A DNA stretch of 64,000 bases, from assembly GCA_029838195.1 (NCBI GenBank), contig JALGVJ010000004.1, positions 173,476 through 237,475 on the forward strand. The letters run 5' to 3'. The position numbers were made by a program, and so were the translations under genes. Below, piece after piece: positions 17,567-26,438 of the stretch (positions within the stretch are counted from its first letter, which is position 1; every line of letters starts with the position of its first letter). This DNA is from Promethearchaeota archaeon (GTDB lineage: Archaea > Asgardarchaeota > Lokiarchaeia > Sigyniarchaeales > SOKP01). The notes under the pieces were generated by a model. It had not been told where the DNA came from. It searched no databases and saw only the letters and a program-made list of their open reading frames with translations.

Positions 17567-17739
17567 TATTCTCAACTTTTAATTTCTTCTTGTTATTACT
17601 CTTAAATTTTTTACTATATTAATAGTTTAATTTTTTTTTAACTTTTAAATAAGATTGAAAACTAACTATTTTAACAAGAATTGAAATTGAAATGAAATGT
17701 GAAATTTGAAAAATAAATTACCGATAAAAGGATTAAAAA
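17567..17739. promoter_or_regulatory. Divergent mtd-ftr promoter region
   Basis: This 173-bp spacer must drive both C1-pathway genes. A TATA-like TTTTAAATA at 17643-17651 is placed for ftr, and a TATTAATATAG-like element near 17615-17625 is placed for mtd on the other strand. AAAAGGA shortly before the ftr ATG can act as its ribosome-binding site. No conserved operator is recognised. Confidence 0.35.
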
Positions 17740-18651
17740 ATGGAATTAAATGGAGTTGAAATTGAAGATACATATTGCGAAGCGTTTGGGAGCTTTCTTT
17801 CAAGAATTATCGTTACGGCTAAGAATGAAAAGTGGGCAAAAATTGCTGCTCAAGTAGCCACGGGATATGGCACGTCTACAATTCATTGCGACGCAGAAGC
17901 GGGATTTGATGTCTTGATTCCCGCCGATCAAACCCCGGATAAACGTCCTGGCGTGGCTTTAATGTTTTTTGTTGGAAAGAAGGAAAAAATAGGAAATGTT
18001 GTCATGAATCGATTAGGACAATGTGTTCTGACCTGTCCTACTACTGCTTGTTTTGATGGAATGAAGGAATCCTTAGATCCGAGTAAGGTTTTTGAGATTA
18101 AAATTGGAGCAAATTTAAGATATTTTGGTGATAAGTTCGAAGAAAAGATAGAAGGCACGTATGATTTTGAAGCGTGGAGAATCCCGGTCATGGATGGGGA
18201 ATTCATCTGCCAAAGCCTGGCTAAAGTTGGAAAAGGGATTGCAGGAGGTAATTTTTTGATAATCGCAAAAGATCAAGATTCTGGACTTGCAGCTGCTGAA
18301 AAGGCTATAGAAGCTATTAATAATGTTGAAAATGTCATTGCACCATTTCCAGGAGGCATTGCAAGATCTGGTTCAAAAGTTGGTTCGAAATATAGTTTTT
18401 TAAATGCTAGTACGAATGATCGTTATTGTCCCACGTTAAGAACTAAGATTGAAAATTCTGCGTTGAAAGAAGGGGATAATTGCGTGTATGAAGTCATATT
18501 AGATGGAGCGACAGAAGATGCCATAAAGAAAGCGATAAAAGTTGGCATTGAGGCAGCGGTAACTGTTCCTGGAGTGAACAGAATTTCAGCAGGCAATTAT
18601 GGAGGCAAATTGGGAAAATTTCTTTATAAATTACATGAAATACTAGGATAA
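17740..18651 (+). CDS. ftr: Formylmethanofuran--tetrahydromethanopterin N-formyltransferase
   Basis: Ftr moves the formyl group from formylmethanofuran to H4MPT, the step before Mch. The 303-residue length and the stretches DTYCEAFGSFLSRIIVTA, ATGYGTSTIHCDAEAG, TPDKRPGV, RLGQCVLTCPTTACFDG, PVMDGEFICQ, PFPGGIARSGSKVGSKY and VPGVNRISAGNYGGKLGK identify it without doubt. Together with mch and mtd it covers three consecutive steps between formylmethanofuran and methylene-H4MPT. A formylmethanofuran dehydrogenase is not in the window. Confidence 0.96.
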   Translation: MELNGVEIEDTYCEAFGSFLSRIIVTAKNEKWAKIAAQVATGYGTSTIHCDAEAGFDVLIPADQTPDKRPGVALMFFVGKKEKIGNVVMNRLGQCVLTCPTTACFDGMKESLDPSKVFEIKIGANLRYFGDKFEEKIEGTYDFEAWRIPVMDGEFICQSLAKVGKGIAGGNFLIIAKDQDSGLAAAEKAIEAINNVENVIAPFPGGIARSGSKVGSKYSFLNASTNDRYCPTLRTKIENSALKEGDNCVYEVILDGATEDAIKKAIKVGIEAAVTVPGVNRISAGNYGGKLGKFLYKLHEILG

Positions 18652-18680
18652 AAAAAGAAAAGAAATTAAAAAATATATGA

Positions 18681-18702
18681 TTTTTTTAAAAACTAATTTT
18701 TT
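18681..18702 (+). terminator. Probable U-tract terminator of ftr
   Basis: A T7 run (18681-18687) and a T6 run (18697-18702) follow the ftr stop codon by 30-50 bases, in the short spacer before a convergent gene. This matches the U-tract terminators of archaea; there is no stem-loop. Confidence 0.35.
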
Positions 18703-18710
18703 ATAAAATT

Positions 18711-20468
18711 TTAAAGTTTCCTGCGAATTCTTTTTTTAGGCTTTTCCTTTTTCTCTCTTGGAGGTTTAGCCTTTTCTTCACTAATTTCCTCTTTAGGCTT
18801 TTTTTCTTCTTTTTCTCCCCGCTTTTTCCTCTTTTTTTCCCTTATTTTCTTTTTAGGCGTAGGTACTTTTTCTTTTTGTTTTTGAGCAAGCAATTCTTCT
18901 TGCTTTTTCAAGAATCGTGTTTTAAAAAAACCCATTACAACTCCGATTCCGGCCACAGTGCCAAACGATAGACCAATGATGAGCATGGAAATGGGAAATA
19001 TTTCTTCCATCACGTTTGGTACGATTATAATTTCTTGAGGTGCTGCTAAGTAATCATCATTTAATCCCACGGATACCCCATCCGTGTCCGTTACATTAAC
19101 ATACACGTACCATATTCCTTTACTTAAATCAACGGTTCGAATAGTAATATTGAGATTTTCTACATATTCACGCGTGATATTAAAATATTCATTTTCGGTA
19201 TTTAATAAAGAGACCGTCACGAAAGCAATTCCCTCGACATCAGATGCATTAAAGGTAAAAGTTAGTAATTCACCATATTGAACAGTCAAGCTTGTATTCA
19301 GGGTTTGATTGTTTATTTTAAATCCGTATATCTTAGGGGGATTATTTTTCACTTCAAAATTTGCATAATACGTATCATTAACTCCCGAACTATCTTCTGC
19401 GGAAATTTGGACATCATAATTTCCTTTTGGTTGATTGGCTCCTACTGAGATGGTCCCTTCAAAAGAGCCATCATTTTTATTATCTAACATGATTGTTTCC
19501 GTTCCGCCTTCCGGATCTTCTACGATTGCAGAAACCGTGAGGCTGGATGGATTGTCTTCGTTATCGGAAACATTAAGCGACAACGTGGTTGATTTTGTTC
19601 GGAATATCGAATTCCTTGAAAACTGAACGGTCGAGATTAAAATTGTTGGAGGCGTATTTTCCACGAAAAATTTAAAATATTCATCGATCCATTTAGAACC
19701 AGAAGTGGAGTTAATTTTAACATAATAATATTTATTTACCGAATACGAGCTATTAATTTCGACAATGATTTGATAAGGATTAAGAGAGAGATCAACCGGA
19801 TGTTCGAAACTGGGAGTTCTACGATTATCATCAACGATGGAAATCTTCCAGGAATCAATACTCTCATTAACGGAAAATTCAGCTTTTAAAGCTTCTCCTC
19901 GGCGTAAGATGGTGGAGTTAAGGAAGGCAAGTGCATTTGATATGATTGTAAAATTTGTTAATGTTTCTCCCGTATTTAATTGAATTGTCTCATTATATAC
20001 GAGAAATCTAACTTCATGAAATCCTGAAGGCGTGGTATATGTGGATTTATAGACATAGGTCCATGTATTATTATATTGATTGCCAATCGGAGTCATATCT
20101 TCCGTTGTTGTTGTTCCATCATTGAATAAAAATTGGATCCTTGTTTTATTTACTCCTTTATTAGCATATCCGGATACATTAACGGTAAAATTAACGGACT
20201 CGAAATATCTCCTAATTGGTCTCGTGACATTTTTCCAAATATTAGAATAATTAAGAGGAATTCTCCCATTAAAAGAACTTAATGGTTTACTATTCTCATC
20301 TTTAGTTAAGAAGGGAATTGTTTCATTTTCCGAATCAATATCAGGAGACCCCTTACACTCTCGTGGATTAACCACACCACTTGAAAATATAAAGTTAAGA
20401 GAGATGCCTACCAATATTAATGCTATTAAGGTCAATTTTACAAATTGTCTCGTTTTCACGTGCCTCAT
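18711..20468 (-). CDS. Membrane-anchored surface protein with Ig-like repeats and charged tail
   Basis: This 585-residue protein has an N-terminal signal-anchor (residues about 11-33), an extracytoplasmic region of beta-rich, Ig/cadherin-like repeats, and a C-terminal membrane helix near 488-512. The repeats are marked by NTPPTILISTVQF, DNEDNPSSLTVSAIVEDPEGG and NNPPKIYGFKIN..DVEGIAFVTV. Many NxS/T sequons suggest N-glycosylation. After the last helix comes a highly basic/acidic low-complexity tail of about 75 residues (KKKIREKKRKKRGEKEEKK), presumably cytoplasmic. Its ATG overlaps the TGA of the upstream gene by 4 bp, so the two are translated together. The domains suggest adhesion or a cell-surface scaffold; the specific role is unknown. 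Confidence 0.75.
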   Translation of the reverse strand: MRHVKTRQFVKLTLIALILVGISLNFIFSSGVVNPRECKGSPDIDSENETIPFLTKDENSKPLSSFNGRIPLNYSNIWKNVTRPIRRYFESVNFTVNVSGYANKGVNKTRIQFLFNDGTTTTEDMTPIGNQYNNTWTYVYKSTYTTPSGFHEVRFLVYNETIQLNTGETLTNFTIISNALAFLNSTILRRGEALKAEFSVNESIDSWKISIVDDNRRTPSFEHPVDLSLNPYQIIVEINSSYSVNKYYYVKINSTSGSKWIDEYFKFFVENTPPTILISTVQFSRNSIFRTKSTTLSLNVSDNEDNPSSLTVSAIVEDPEGGTETIMLDNKNDGSFEGTISVGANQPKGNYDVQISAEDSSGVNDTYYANFEVKNNPPKIYGFKINNQTLNTSLTVQYGELLTFTFNASDVEGIAFVTVSLLNTENEYFNITREYVENLNITIRTVDLSKGIWYVYVNVTDTDGVSVGLNDDYLAAPQEIIIVPNVMEEIFPISMLIIGLSFGTVAGIGVVMGFFKTRFLKKQEELLAQKQKEKVPTPKKKIREKKRKKRGEKEEKKPKEEISEEKAKPPREKKEKPKKRIRRKL

Positions 20469-23179
20469 GATTTCTTTAGAATATAACTTTTTATTTCCTT
20501 ATTTTTATAAAATAACACGATTCCAACGGGGACTATCATTGGTAATAAGTAAAAGATTAAAAGATTGACGGGAGAAAGTATTATCTGTACTTCATAATAA
20601 AGTTTCACAAAGGTGTTACCTTGGGAATCCTTTATCTCAACGTTATATTCTTTTGTAGAAAAAGCATAGGGATTTAGAGAAGGCGTGATTTCTTTAACAA
20701 TTCTATTTTCTCCCGGATAAAGTTTTATTAAATTTGTCTCAACTTGCTCTCCATTGATATATAAAGAGAAATTCTCGGGTTCCTTTTGGTTATTTTGAAT
20801 TATGAGAATTAACCATGCGGTTTCTCCTTGCGGTACTTGACTAGGGAAAGAATCCCTAATTAAGCTTAATTTAGGAAGAATGGTAACGCTAAATTGCTTG
20901 GTAAAAAAGATCTCATCTCCCTTAGAAATGCTCATCTCAATCTCGGTAGATTCAACTTCAGTAGTTTCTTTTACCGAGAGTTCATAATAAAAGATTTCAT
21001 TATCATCGGGAGCTAAAACCTCTTCTATAGAAATATCTTTTATTCCTTCTCCCGAAAACGACACATTAAATTCTTGAGGGTTTCGAGCCAAATAATTAAA
21101 CACTTTCATGGAAACATCAATTGTTCCTCCAGGATAGGCGTTTTTTGAGTAGGAGAATTCCGAGTATTTTAATGCAAGAATAATGGTAATATTAACTCGA
21201 AGGGTAAGATACAGTACCCCATCCTTTTTGAAATTGATATTAAAGGTGGAATTTCCCAGATTAGCATTGGGATTAATTTCTATTTCAAAGGGGACGACAT
21301 TGCTAGCTGATTTGTTAATATACATGTTTTTAGATTGATTTCTTACCACGCCTTCCTCTATCGAGGCTATTAATGTTAAATTTTCATTCCGAATGCTTTT
21401 AATTGTAAATTCTATATCAAAAATTTGTCCTTGATACAATTCATTTAGATTATCAATTTCTTCCGTGCTAACATGATAAATGCCCGAACTAACGTTAAAA
21501 TATTTCGTGATGGATGCGGGAGCAAAATAAGTAGTATTGGCAATGATATTAATATAATAATTATTTGCAATAGGAAGCGTTTCATTGATTCTAAAGGTGA
21601 TTTCGTGAGAATCATCTCCTTCTGATAAAAAGGCCGTTTGAGATTGAATTAATGTTCCGTTAGGAAATTTAAATAAATAAGTGATGTTTGCGTTCGTGAT
21701 GTTATAAGTACTTAAAAGATAAGATTCATATACATAGCGAGTGGTCATGTTTAATATATCTTGTTCAAAGATAAATTCGGGGATGTCATCGGAAACGTTA
21801 TATTCAGCATAAATTTTAGAGGAGTTATAAATTTCAAGAGCTTTCATGTACGCTTCGCACAGTTTTAAATTAGAATTAAAATTTTTATTTCCATTTGATA
21901 ACGTTCCAATGGAATAATTATATGCATTGGACGTAGTATCGTAAAATGATGTTTCAAAAGTATTATATAACTCAAGAGCTCGATTATAATACGTGATATT
22001 TCCTGTTAAAGAGAAGAATTTTAAACACGCCATCATCATGAGAGCATTGGACTCCAGATCAATTAAATCACTCACTACCCTCCAATCTTCAGAAGCACTA
22101 TAATTATATGCTCCATGCTGGGGGCTCCATAAACTTTGATTTAATTTATTATATAATAGGGTGGCATTAACATAATAGGGTGAATTAACGGTTCCATTCA
22201 ATTTCCACATTTCTAACATTGCCATAATGCCAAGCGCATTAACGTTTAAATATTTAGCATGATCCGTGGAATTCATATCAAATCCAAGAACTGTATCATT
22301 CCAACGATTATTGATGAGGGTAAACATGGTAAGATTGGCCAAATAAAATGCTCTATTTCTTATTTGCACGTCTATTTCAGCAGATCTATTAATTAATAAC
22401 ATGGCCAATACAGCTTGTAAATTGCAATCCGTTCGATAATCAGTAGAGAAATTATAAAACCGAAACAACCCTTCTTGTTCATTCCAAAACTGAGAGGAAT
22501 TAACTAAATTAAAAGTGGTATTGATGATCCTCAATGGAGTGTTGTTATTAATGGTTAAGTTTTCAAAATTCTCTAAAATAAGAAATACAGGCATTAAATT
22601 ATCAACTAAATATCGATTTGTATCAATTTTTTCTCCTGTAGTTCCATTTAATGACCGAATGTATCCATATTCGAAATTACTTCTATTTCCCTCATGCCAA
22701 AAGGAAGTTGAATTAAAATCTTGAAGAACTTGAAGTAATTCATTATCAGTCAACTCATTCTTTAGCAAACTATTATAAAGTAGTAAATTATCCTCTGAAT
22801 AGGTAATATTAGTTAAAATCGAGCCGGAGGGATCTCCTTCCCTATAATACAAAATCAAGGGTAAGGTAATATTGGTTTGATATTTTGTTAAGAAAAAATC
22901 TTGGATGGATGAAAAATTTCTTGTAAATGGATCTTGAAAATCCGAAATCCCTAACGCTGATTGAGGGGGAATTTGAGTATGATTACTTGTCAAATTTTTG
23001 ATATTGCCCGGAACTTGGTCTTGCTCGTTAATTAATTGAACGTGCGTAGCATCATCATGATTAAAATTTAAAATATTGATAAAAAGAACAAAGATGAGAA
23101 AGATACAGAGAAATAACTTGAGAGTGGTATTTCTTCTGAAGTTTACTTTTTTCAAAAGGACTCGTTCGGCAAAACTCAT
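20465..23179 (-). CDS. Large membrane-anchored surface protein with alpha/alpha-toroid-like domain and Ig-like domains
   Basis: This 904-residue protein has an N-terminal signal-anchor (about 19-40) and a C-terminal membrane helix (about 868-892, ending NKEIKSYILKKS). Residues about 140-460 are helical with repeated pairs such as LNVNALGIMAMLEMWKLNG and LESNALMMMACLKFFSLTG, resembling a six-hairpin (alpha/alpha) glycosidase/epimerase or thioredoxin-associated fold. Residues about 470-860 form several Ig/CARDB-like beta domains. Asn-x-Ser/Thr sequons are abundant. No catalytic residues can be assigned safely. It is the first gene of a two-gene operon with the 585-residue surface protein (4-bp overlap), so the two are likely partners on the outside of the cell. 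Confidence 0.75.
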   Translation of the reverse strand: MSFAERVLLKKVNFRRNTTLKLFLCIFLIFVLFINILNFNHDDATHVQLINEQDQVPGNIKNLTSNHTQIPPQSALGISDFQDPFTRNFSSIQDFFLTKYQTNITLPLILYYREGDPSGSILTNITYSEDNLLLYNSLLKNELTDNELLQVLQDFNSTSFWHEGNRSNFEYGYIRSLNGTTGEKIDTNRYLVDNLMPVFLILENFENLTINNNTPLRIINTTFNLVNSSQFWNEQEGLFRFYNFSTDYRTDCNLQAVLAMLLINRSAEIDVQIRNRAFYLANLTMFTLINNRWNDTVLGFDMNSTDHAKYLNVNALGIMAMLEMWKLNGTVNSPYYVNATLLYNKLNQSLWSPQHGAYNYSASEDWRVVSDLIDLESNALMMMACLKFFSLTGNITYYNRALELYNTFETSFYDTTSNAYNYSIGTLSNGNKNFNSNLKLCEAYMKALEIYNSSKIYAEYNVSDDIPEFIFEQDILNMTTRYVYESYLLSTYNITNANITYLFKFPNGTLIQSQTAFLSEGDDSHEITFRINETLPIANNYYINIIANTTYFAPASITKYFNVSSGIYHVSTEEIDNLNELYQGQIFDIEFTIKSIRNENLTLIASIEEGVVRNQSKNMYINKSASNVVPFEIEINPNANLGNSTFNINFKKDGVLYLTLRVNITIILALKYSEFSYSKNAYPGGTIDVSMKVFNYLARNPQEFNVSFSGEGIKDISIEEVLAPDDNEIFYYELSVKETTEVESTEIEMSISKGDEIFFTKQFSVTILPKLSLIRDSFPSQVPQGETAWLILIIQNNQKEPENFSLYINGEQVETNLIKLYPGENRIVKEITPSLNPYAFSTKEYNVEIKDSQGNTFVKLYYEVQIILSPVNLLIFYLLPMIVPVGIVLFYKNKEIKSYILKKS

Positions 23180-23433
23180 TTATCAATACAATTATTTACC
23201 AAAATTCTTATTAACATTCAAAATTTTTCATATTTTTAAAAGTTTTTTCATGTTTTTCTTTAATTTTCCATAAAGAAGGCTCATTGGGAGGGAAATAAGT
23301 AGGTATTCATGTAAAATAATGAAAAAGAATGAAGAGATTAAAGAATTTAATTTTTCAGAATTTAAAATCTCTTATTGAGAGGATCTTTGAAAGAGAAAAG
23401 GATTTGTGATTGGAACTTAGAAAAAAAGGCTTT

Positions 23434-24942
23434 TTATATCTGAAAATTTTTTACCGTGAATTGCTCATTCAAATATTCCGGAATGTTTTCAATCTCAATT
23501 CGAATTTGCTCCATGGAATCTCGTTCTCGAATCGTCACGGTATTATCATCGAGAGATTCATAATCTATCGTTATGCAATAACAAGTTCCTAACTCATCTT
23601 GTCTCCTATATCGTTTTCCAATTGATCCTGCCTCGTCGTAAAAAGAGATAATGCGATGATTTAATAATAATTCATGGACTTTTTTGGCTAAATTTTTAAT
23701 CTCTATCTTGTTCCTCACTAATGGAAAGACTGCTACTTGATTTGGTGCTAAATAGGGATTTAATTTTAGGTTGATCCTCTCATTATCGACCGTAAAAGAG
23801 GTTTCAAGTAATGTATATAAGATTCTATCAATTCCAAAAGCAATTTCTAAAATTTGAGGAATTTCTTTTTCCTTGCTATTTGGATCCATCATTACACTAA
23901 AAACTTGTTTAGAAAATTCCCCGTGTCGTCTTAAATCATAATCCGTACGGTCATGAATTCCACAAATTTCAACCCATCCAAATTGTCTTGTTTTAATCTC
24001 TAAATCCCAAGCATCATCTGCATAATGTGCCCTTTCATTGGGAGAATGCTGTCTAAATCTCATGAAATCATCAGTAAAGCCTAATATTCTAGTTAAATAA
24101 TAGCCTAAATATAAACAGTAAGCGTAGGCCGGCTTTTTAAGAATTTTTGAATTAATTGCTTCTTCTAAAGTAATTTTGTTTGGAACTTGTACTTTTTCCT
24201 CCTGAAGCTTCCAATCTAACAGAGGCAAGCTGGTAGATTTGATCGTTTCATATTCTTCAAAATTCATCTCTTGCTTTTTGCCGATAAAGAGCTGTAATTC
24301 AAATTGATCGAATGCTCGCATTCTTAATACCATTTGACGAGGAGAGATTTCATTTCGATAGGCTTTGCCGTATTGAAAAACTTTTATTGGGTATTGTCTC
24401 CGATTCACTTGATCTAACCGATTAAATAATAAATAGGTAGTTGTTGCAGTTTCAGGTCGTAAATAGGCAATTGAATTATTTCCAACTGTAGTTTTTAACA
24501 TTAAATTATATTCTTCAATCTTCTCTATGGGAGTATCGCAATTAGGACAAGTAAGCTTGTGTTTTTTGATTAATTTTTCCATTTCATCGAATGAAATGCC
24601 ATCAATCATGGTATCCGGAAGTTTTTCTTGAAGAAATTTATCTGCTCGCAATAATGTTTCACATTTAGAACATTTGAGTACGGGATCAATAAATCGATCA
24701 AGATGTCCGGAGGCTTTCCATACGATTTCGGGCATTACCGTTGGGCATTCGACTTCTCCAAACCCTAATGCCCGCAATTCTTTTCTAAATAATGAGAGGA
24801 CATTGTTTTTTAAAGCCATGCCTGCTGGGCCGTAAGAATAAAATCCTGCCAACCCACCATAAATTTCCGGACTAGGGCCCCAAATAAAGCCCGCTCTTTT
24901 TAGAAGAGAATTAAAAGTGTCAATATTGTCTTCAATTTTCAT
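23434..24942 (-). CDS. glyS: Glycyl-tRNA synthetase
   Basis: This 502-residue class II aminoacyl-tRNA synthetase is of the alpha2 type found in archaea and eukaryotes. Motif features are FIWGPSPEIYGGLAGFYSYGPAGM near the N-terminus, the motif 2 region QYGKAYRNEISPRQ, and motif 3 EIAFGIDRILYTLLE. A zinc-ribbon insertion with CSKC and CPNC pairs lies between residues about 90 and 135. The C-terminal anticodon-binding domain starts near APNQVAVFPL. ATG 24942 fits the family start. Its function is housekeeping, in the cytoplasm. Confidence 0.95.
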   Translation of the reverse strand: MKIEDNIDTFNSLLKRAGFIWGPSPEIYGGLAGFYSYGPAGMALKNNVLSLFRKELRALGFGEVECPTVMPEIVWKASGHLDRFIDPVLKCSKCETLLRADKFLQEKLPDTMIDGISFDEMEKLIKKHKLTCPNCDTPIEKIEEYNLMLKTTVGNNSIAYLRPETATTTYLLFNRLDQVNRRQYPIKVFQYGKAYRNEISPRQMVLRMRAFDQFELQLFIGKKQEMNFEEYETIKSTSLPLLDWKLQEEKVQVPNKITLEEAINSKILKKPAYAYCLYLGYYLTRILGFTDDFMRFRQHSPNERAHYADDAWDLEIKTRQFGWVEICGIHDRTDYDLRRHGEFSKQVFSVMMDPNSKEKEIPQILEIAFGIDRILYTLLETSFTVDNERINLKLNPYLAPNQVAVFPLVRNKIEIKNLAKKVHELLLNHRIISFYDEAGSIGKRYRRQDELGTCYCITIDYESLDDNTVTIRERDSMEQIRIEIENIPEYLNEQFTVKNFQI

Positions 24943-25375
24943 TCTTTATCCAACGCTCGAAAAGATATTTATTCAATTGATTTGAATTAAACATGTTATT
25001 TGTATTTTTTTACTATTAGCGATACATTGGCAAATATTTACACGTGGAGATGTAATTCGAAGGATTATTGAACTCTTTAAATTCTATTCTCAAGGGGATC
25101 TCTTTATCTGTGAGTCCCTATCTTTTTTTTCATTTAAAATTTCTTGGTGGACTTCCTTTAAATTAGTTTTTTTTAAGAATCATGAGAGACCTAATTCTTA
25201 TATGTAAGATTTTTTACTTTGAGAAGATTAAATAGTATAATATTAAAATTTTAATGGGAAAACGAAAATTTTTCTGAGTTTTCCATTATCAGATATATAT
25301 AAATAATATAAAAAGATAAAAATATCATAAAACATAATAAATAAAATTAAATAAATTACAAGCACTTGATTACTC
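24943..25375. other. 433-bp gene-free region
   Basis: No tRNA or convincing coding frame is seen between the divergent glycyl-tRNA synthetase and the membrane-protein gene. T-rich runs near 25125 and 25170 could be terminators or promoter-flanking sequence. A 36-codon frame near 25056-25164 looks like chance. Confidence 0.4.
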
Positions 25376-26233
25376 ATGATTTATCAACAAGATTATTTTA
25401 CTAAATTCACCTTTTATGATGCCGTGGAGCTCGGACTTTTTAGCTGCATTACGGGATACTATGTTTTGTTCTTTTTTTATTTCTTTTTAATGCGATATCG
25501 CACTAGTAAGCGATTTTACTGGCTTTGTTTTTCATTTTTATTTTTAGCACTCGCTGTGGCACGAATTTTTTTCATTTTATACTACTTTTTCGTACCGGAA
25601 TTGGAAAATCAGATCTCACTCATGGAATTAATAAATCTATTAATGTTTACATATCGCATGGCTACTTTCTTTACGTGGATTAGCATATCTTTCATCATGG
25701 GCGTGCTAGGGGTATTGCTTTTTCCTCCGAACAAGGAATTAATCGAAATTCCTACAGAAGACAATAGTTTAAAAACAAAAATTATCTACTTCTTTCTACG
25801 GGATAAAGTGAAATTAACTTTGAGAGTAATATTGATGGGGGTTCCGTTGGTGATGGCGATCCTAGCTTTGACGTTACCAGATGAGCTTTTCATGGATCCT
25901 GATATTGCTACAACTTACAATCTATCCATTCAATTAAAAACGGTATTTGGCTATCCTTATGGACGTTTTATCTATAACATCATAATGCTCCCGTTGATGG
26001 TCTTCTTAATTCCTATTATCTTTCTCTACTTGGCATTTAAAACATTCGGAATTCTGCGGAGATCTTATACTTTAAATGCATTAGGATTTTTCCTATATTT
26101 CGCTGGGCGAGCAAGTACGGGAATTTTTGATGCTTTAATGTGGTATAATGCAAAAGCGATTATCCCTCCATTGTTTATCATTCTTGCCTTATTGGTTTTC
26201 GTGATTGGAAACGTATCAGAATCGCTTAAATGA
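25376..26233 (+). CDS. Polytopic membrane protein, about 7-8 helices, unknown
   Basis: This 285-residue integral membrane protein has no recognised family motif. Hydrophobic helices lie at about 15-38, 48-70, 85-115, 145-163, 190-222 (probably two) and 228-282 (two). The cytoplasmic-type loop at 118-145 is charged (NKELIEIPTEDNSLKTK). Its arrangement is reminiscent of seven-helix sensor or MASE-type membrane domains, but no signalling domain is attached. The next gene on the same strand encodes a soluble coiled-coil protein 205 bp downstream; a functional link is only a guess. Confidence 0.65.
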   Translation: MIYQQDYFTKFTFYDAVELGLFSCITGYYVLFFFYFFLMRYRTSKRFYWLCFSFLFLALAVARIFFILYYFFVPELENQISLMELINLLMFTYRMATFFTWISISFIMGVLGVLLFPPNKELIEIPTEDNSLKTKIIYFFLRDKVKLTLRVILMGVPLVMAILALTLPDELFMDPDIATTYNLSIQLKTVFGYPYGRFIYNIIMLPLMVFLIPIIFLYLAFKTFGILRRSYTLNALGFFLYFAGRASTGIFDALMWYNAKAIIPPLFIILALLVFVIGNVSESLK

Positions 26234-26438
26234 AATTATATCATTTATTTCGGGAGAGTCACCCCTATTCTACGAAGTAATTGTGTTTTCACATTTTTAT
26301 TCTTCTCTTTTATGAAAACATAAAAAATAATAAATGGAAAAACTTGAATTTTAATATATTAACGAAAAATAATATTTGCGAATACAATCTTTTATTAAAT
26401 TATTTTTAATTAAAAAAATCATTATCAAGGCAATTAAC

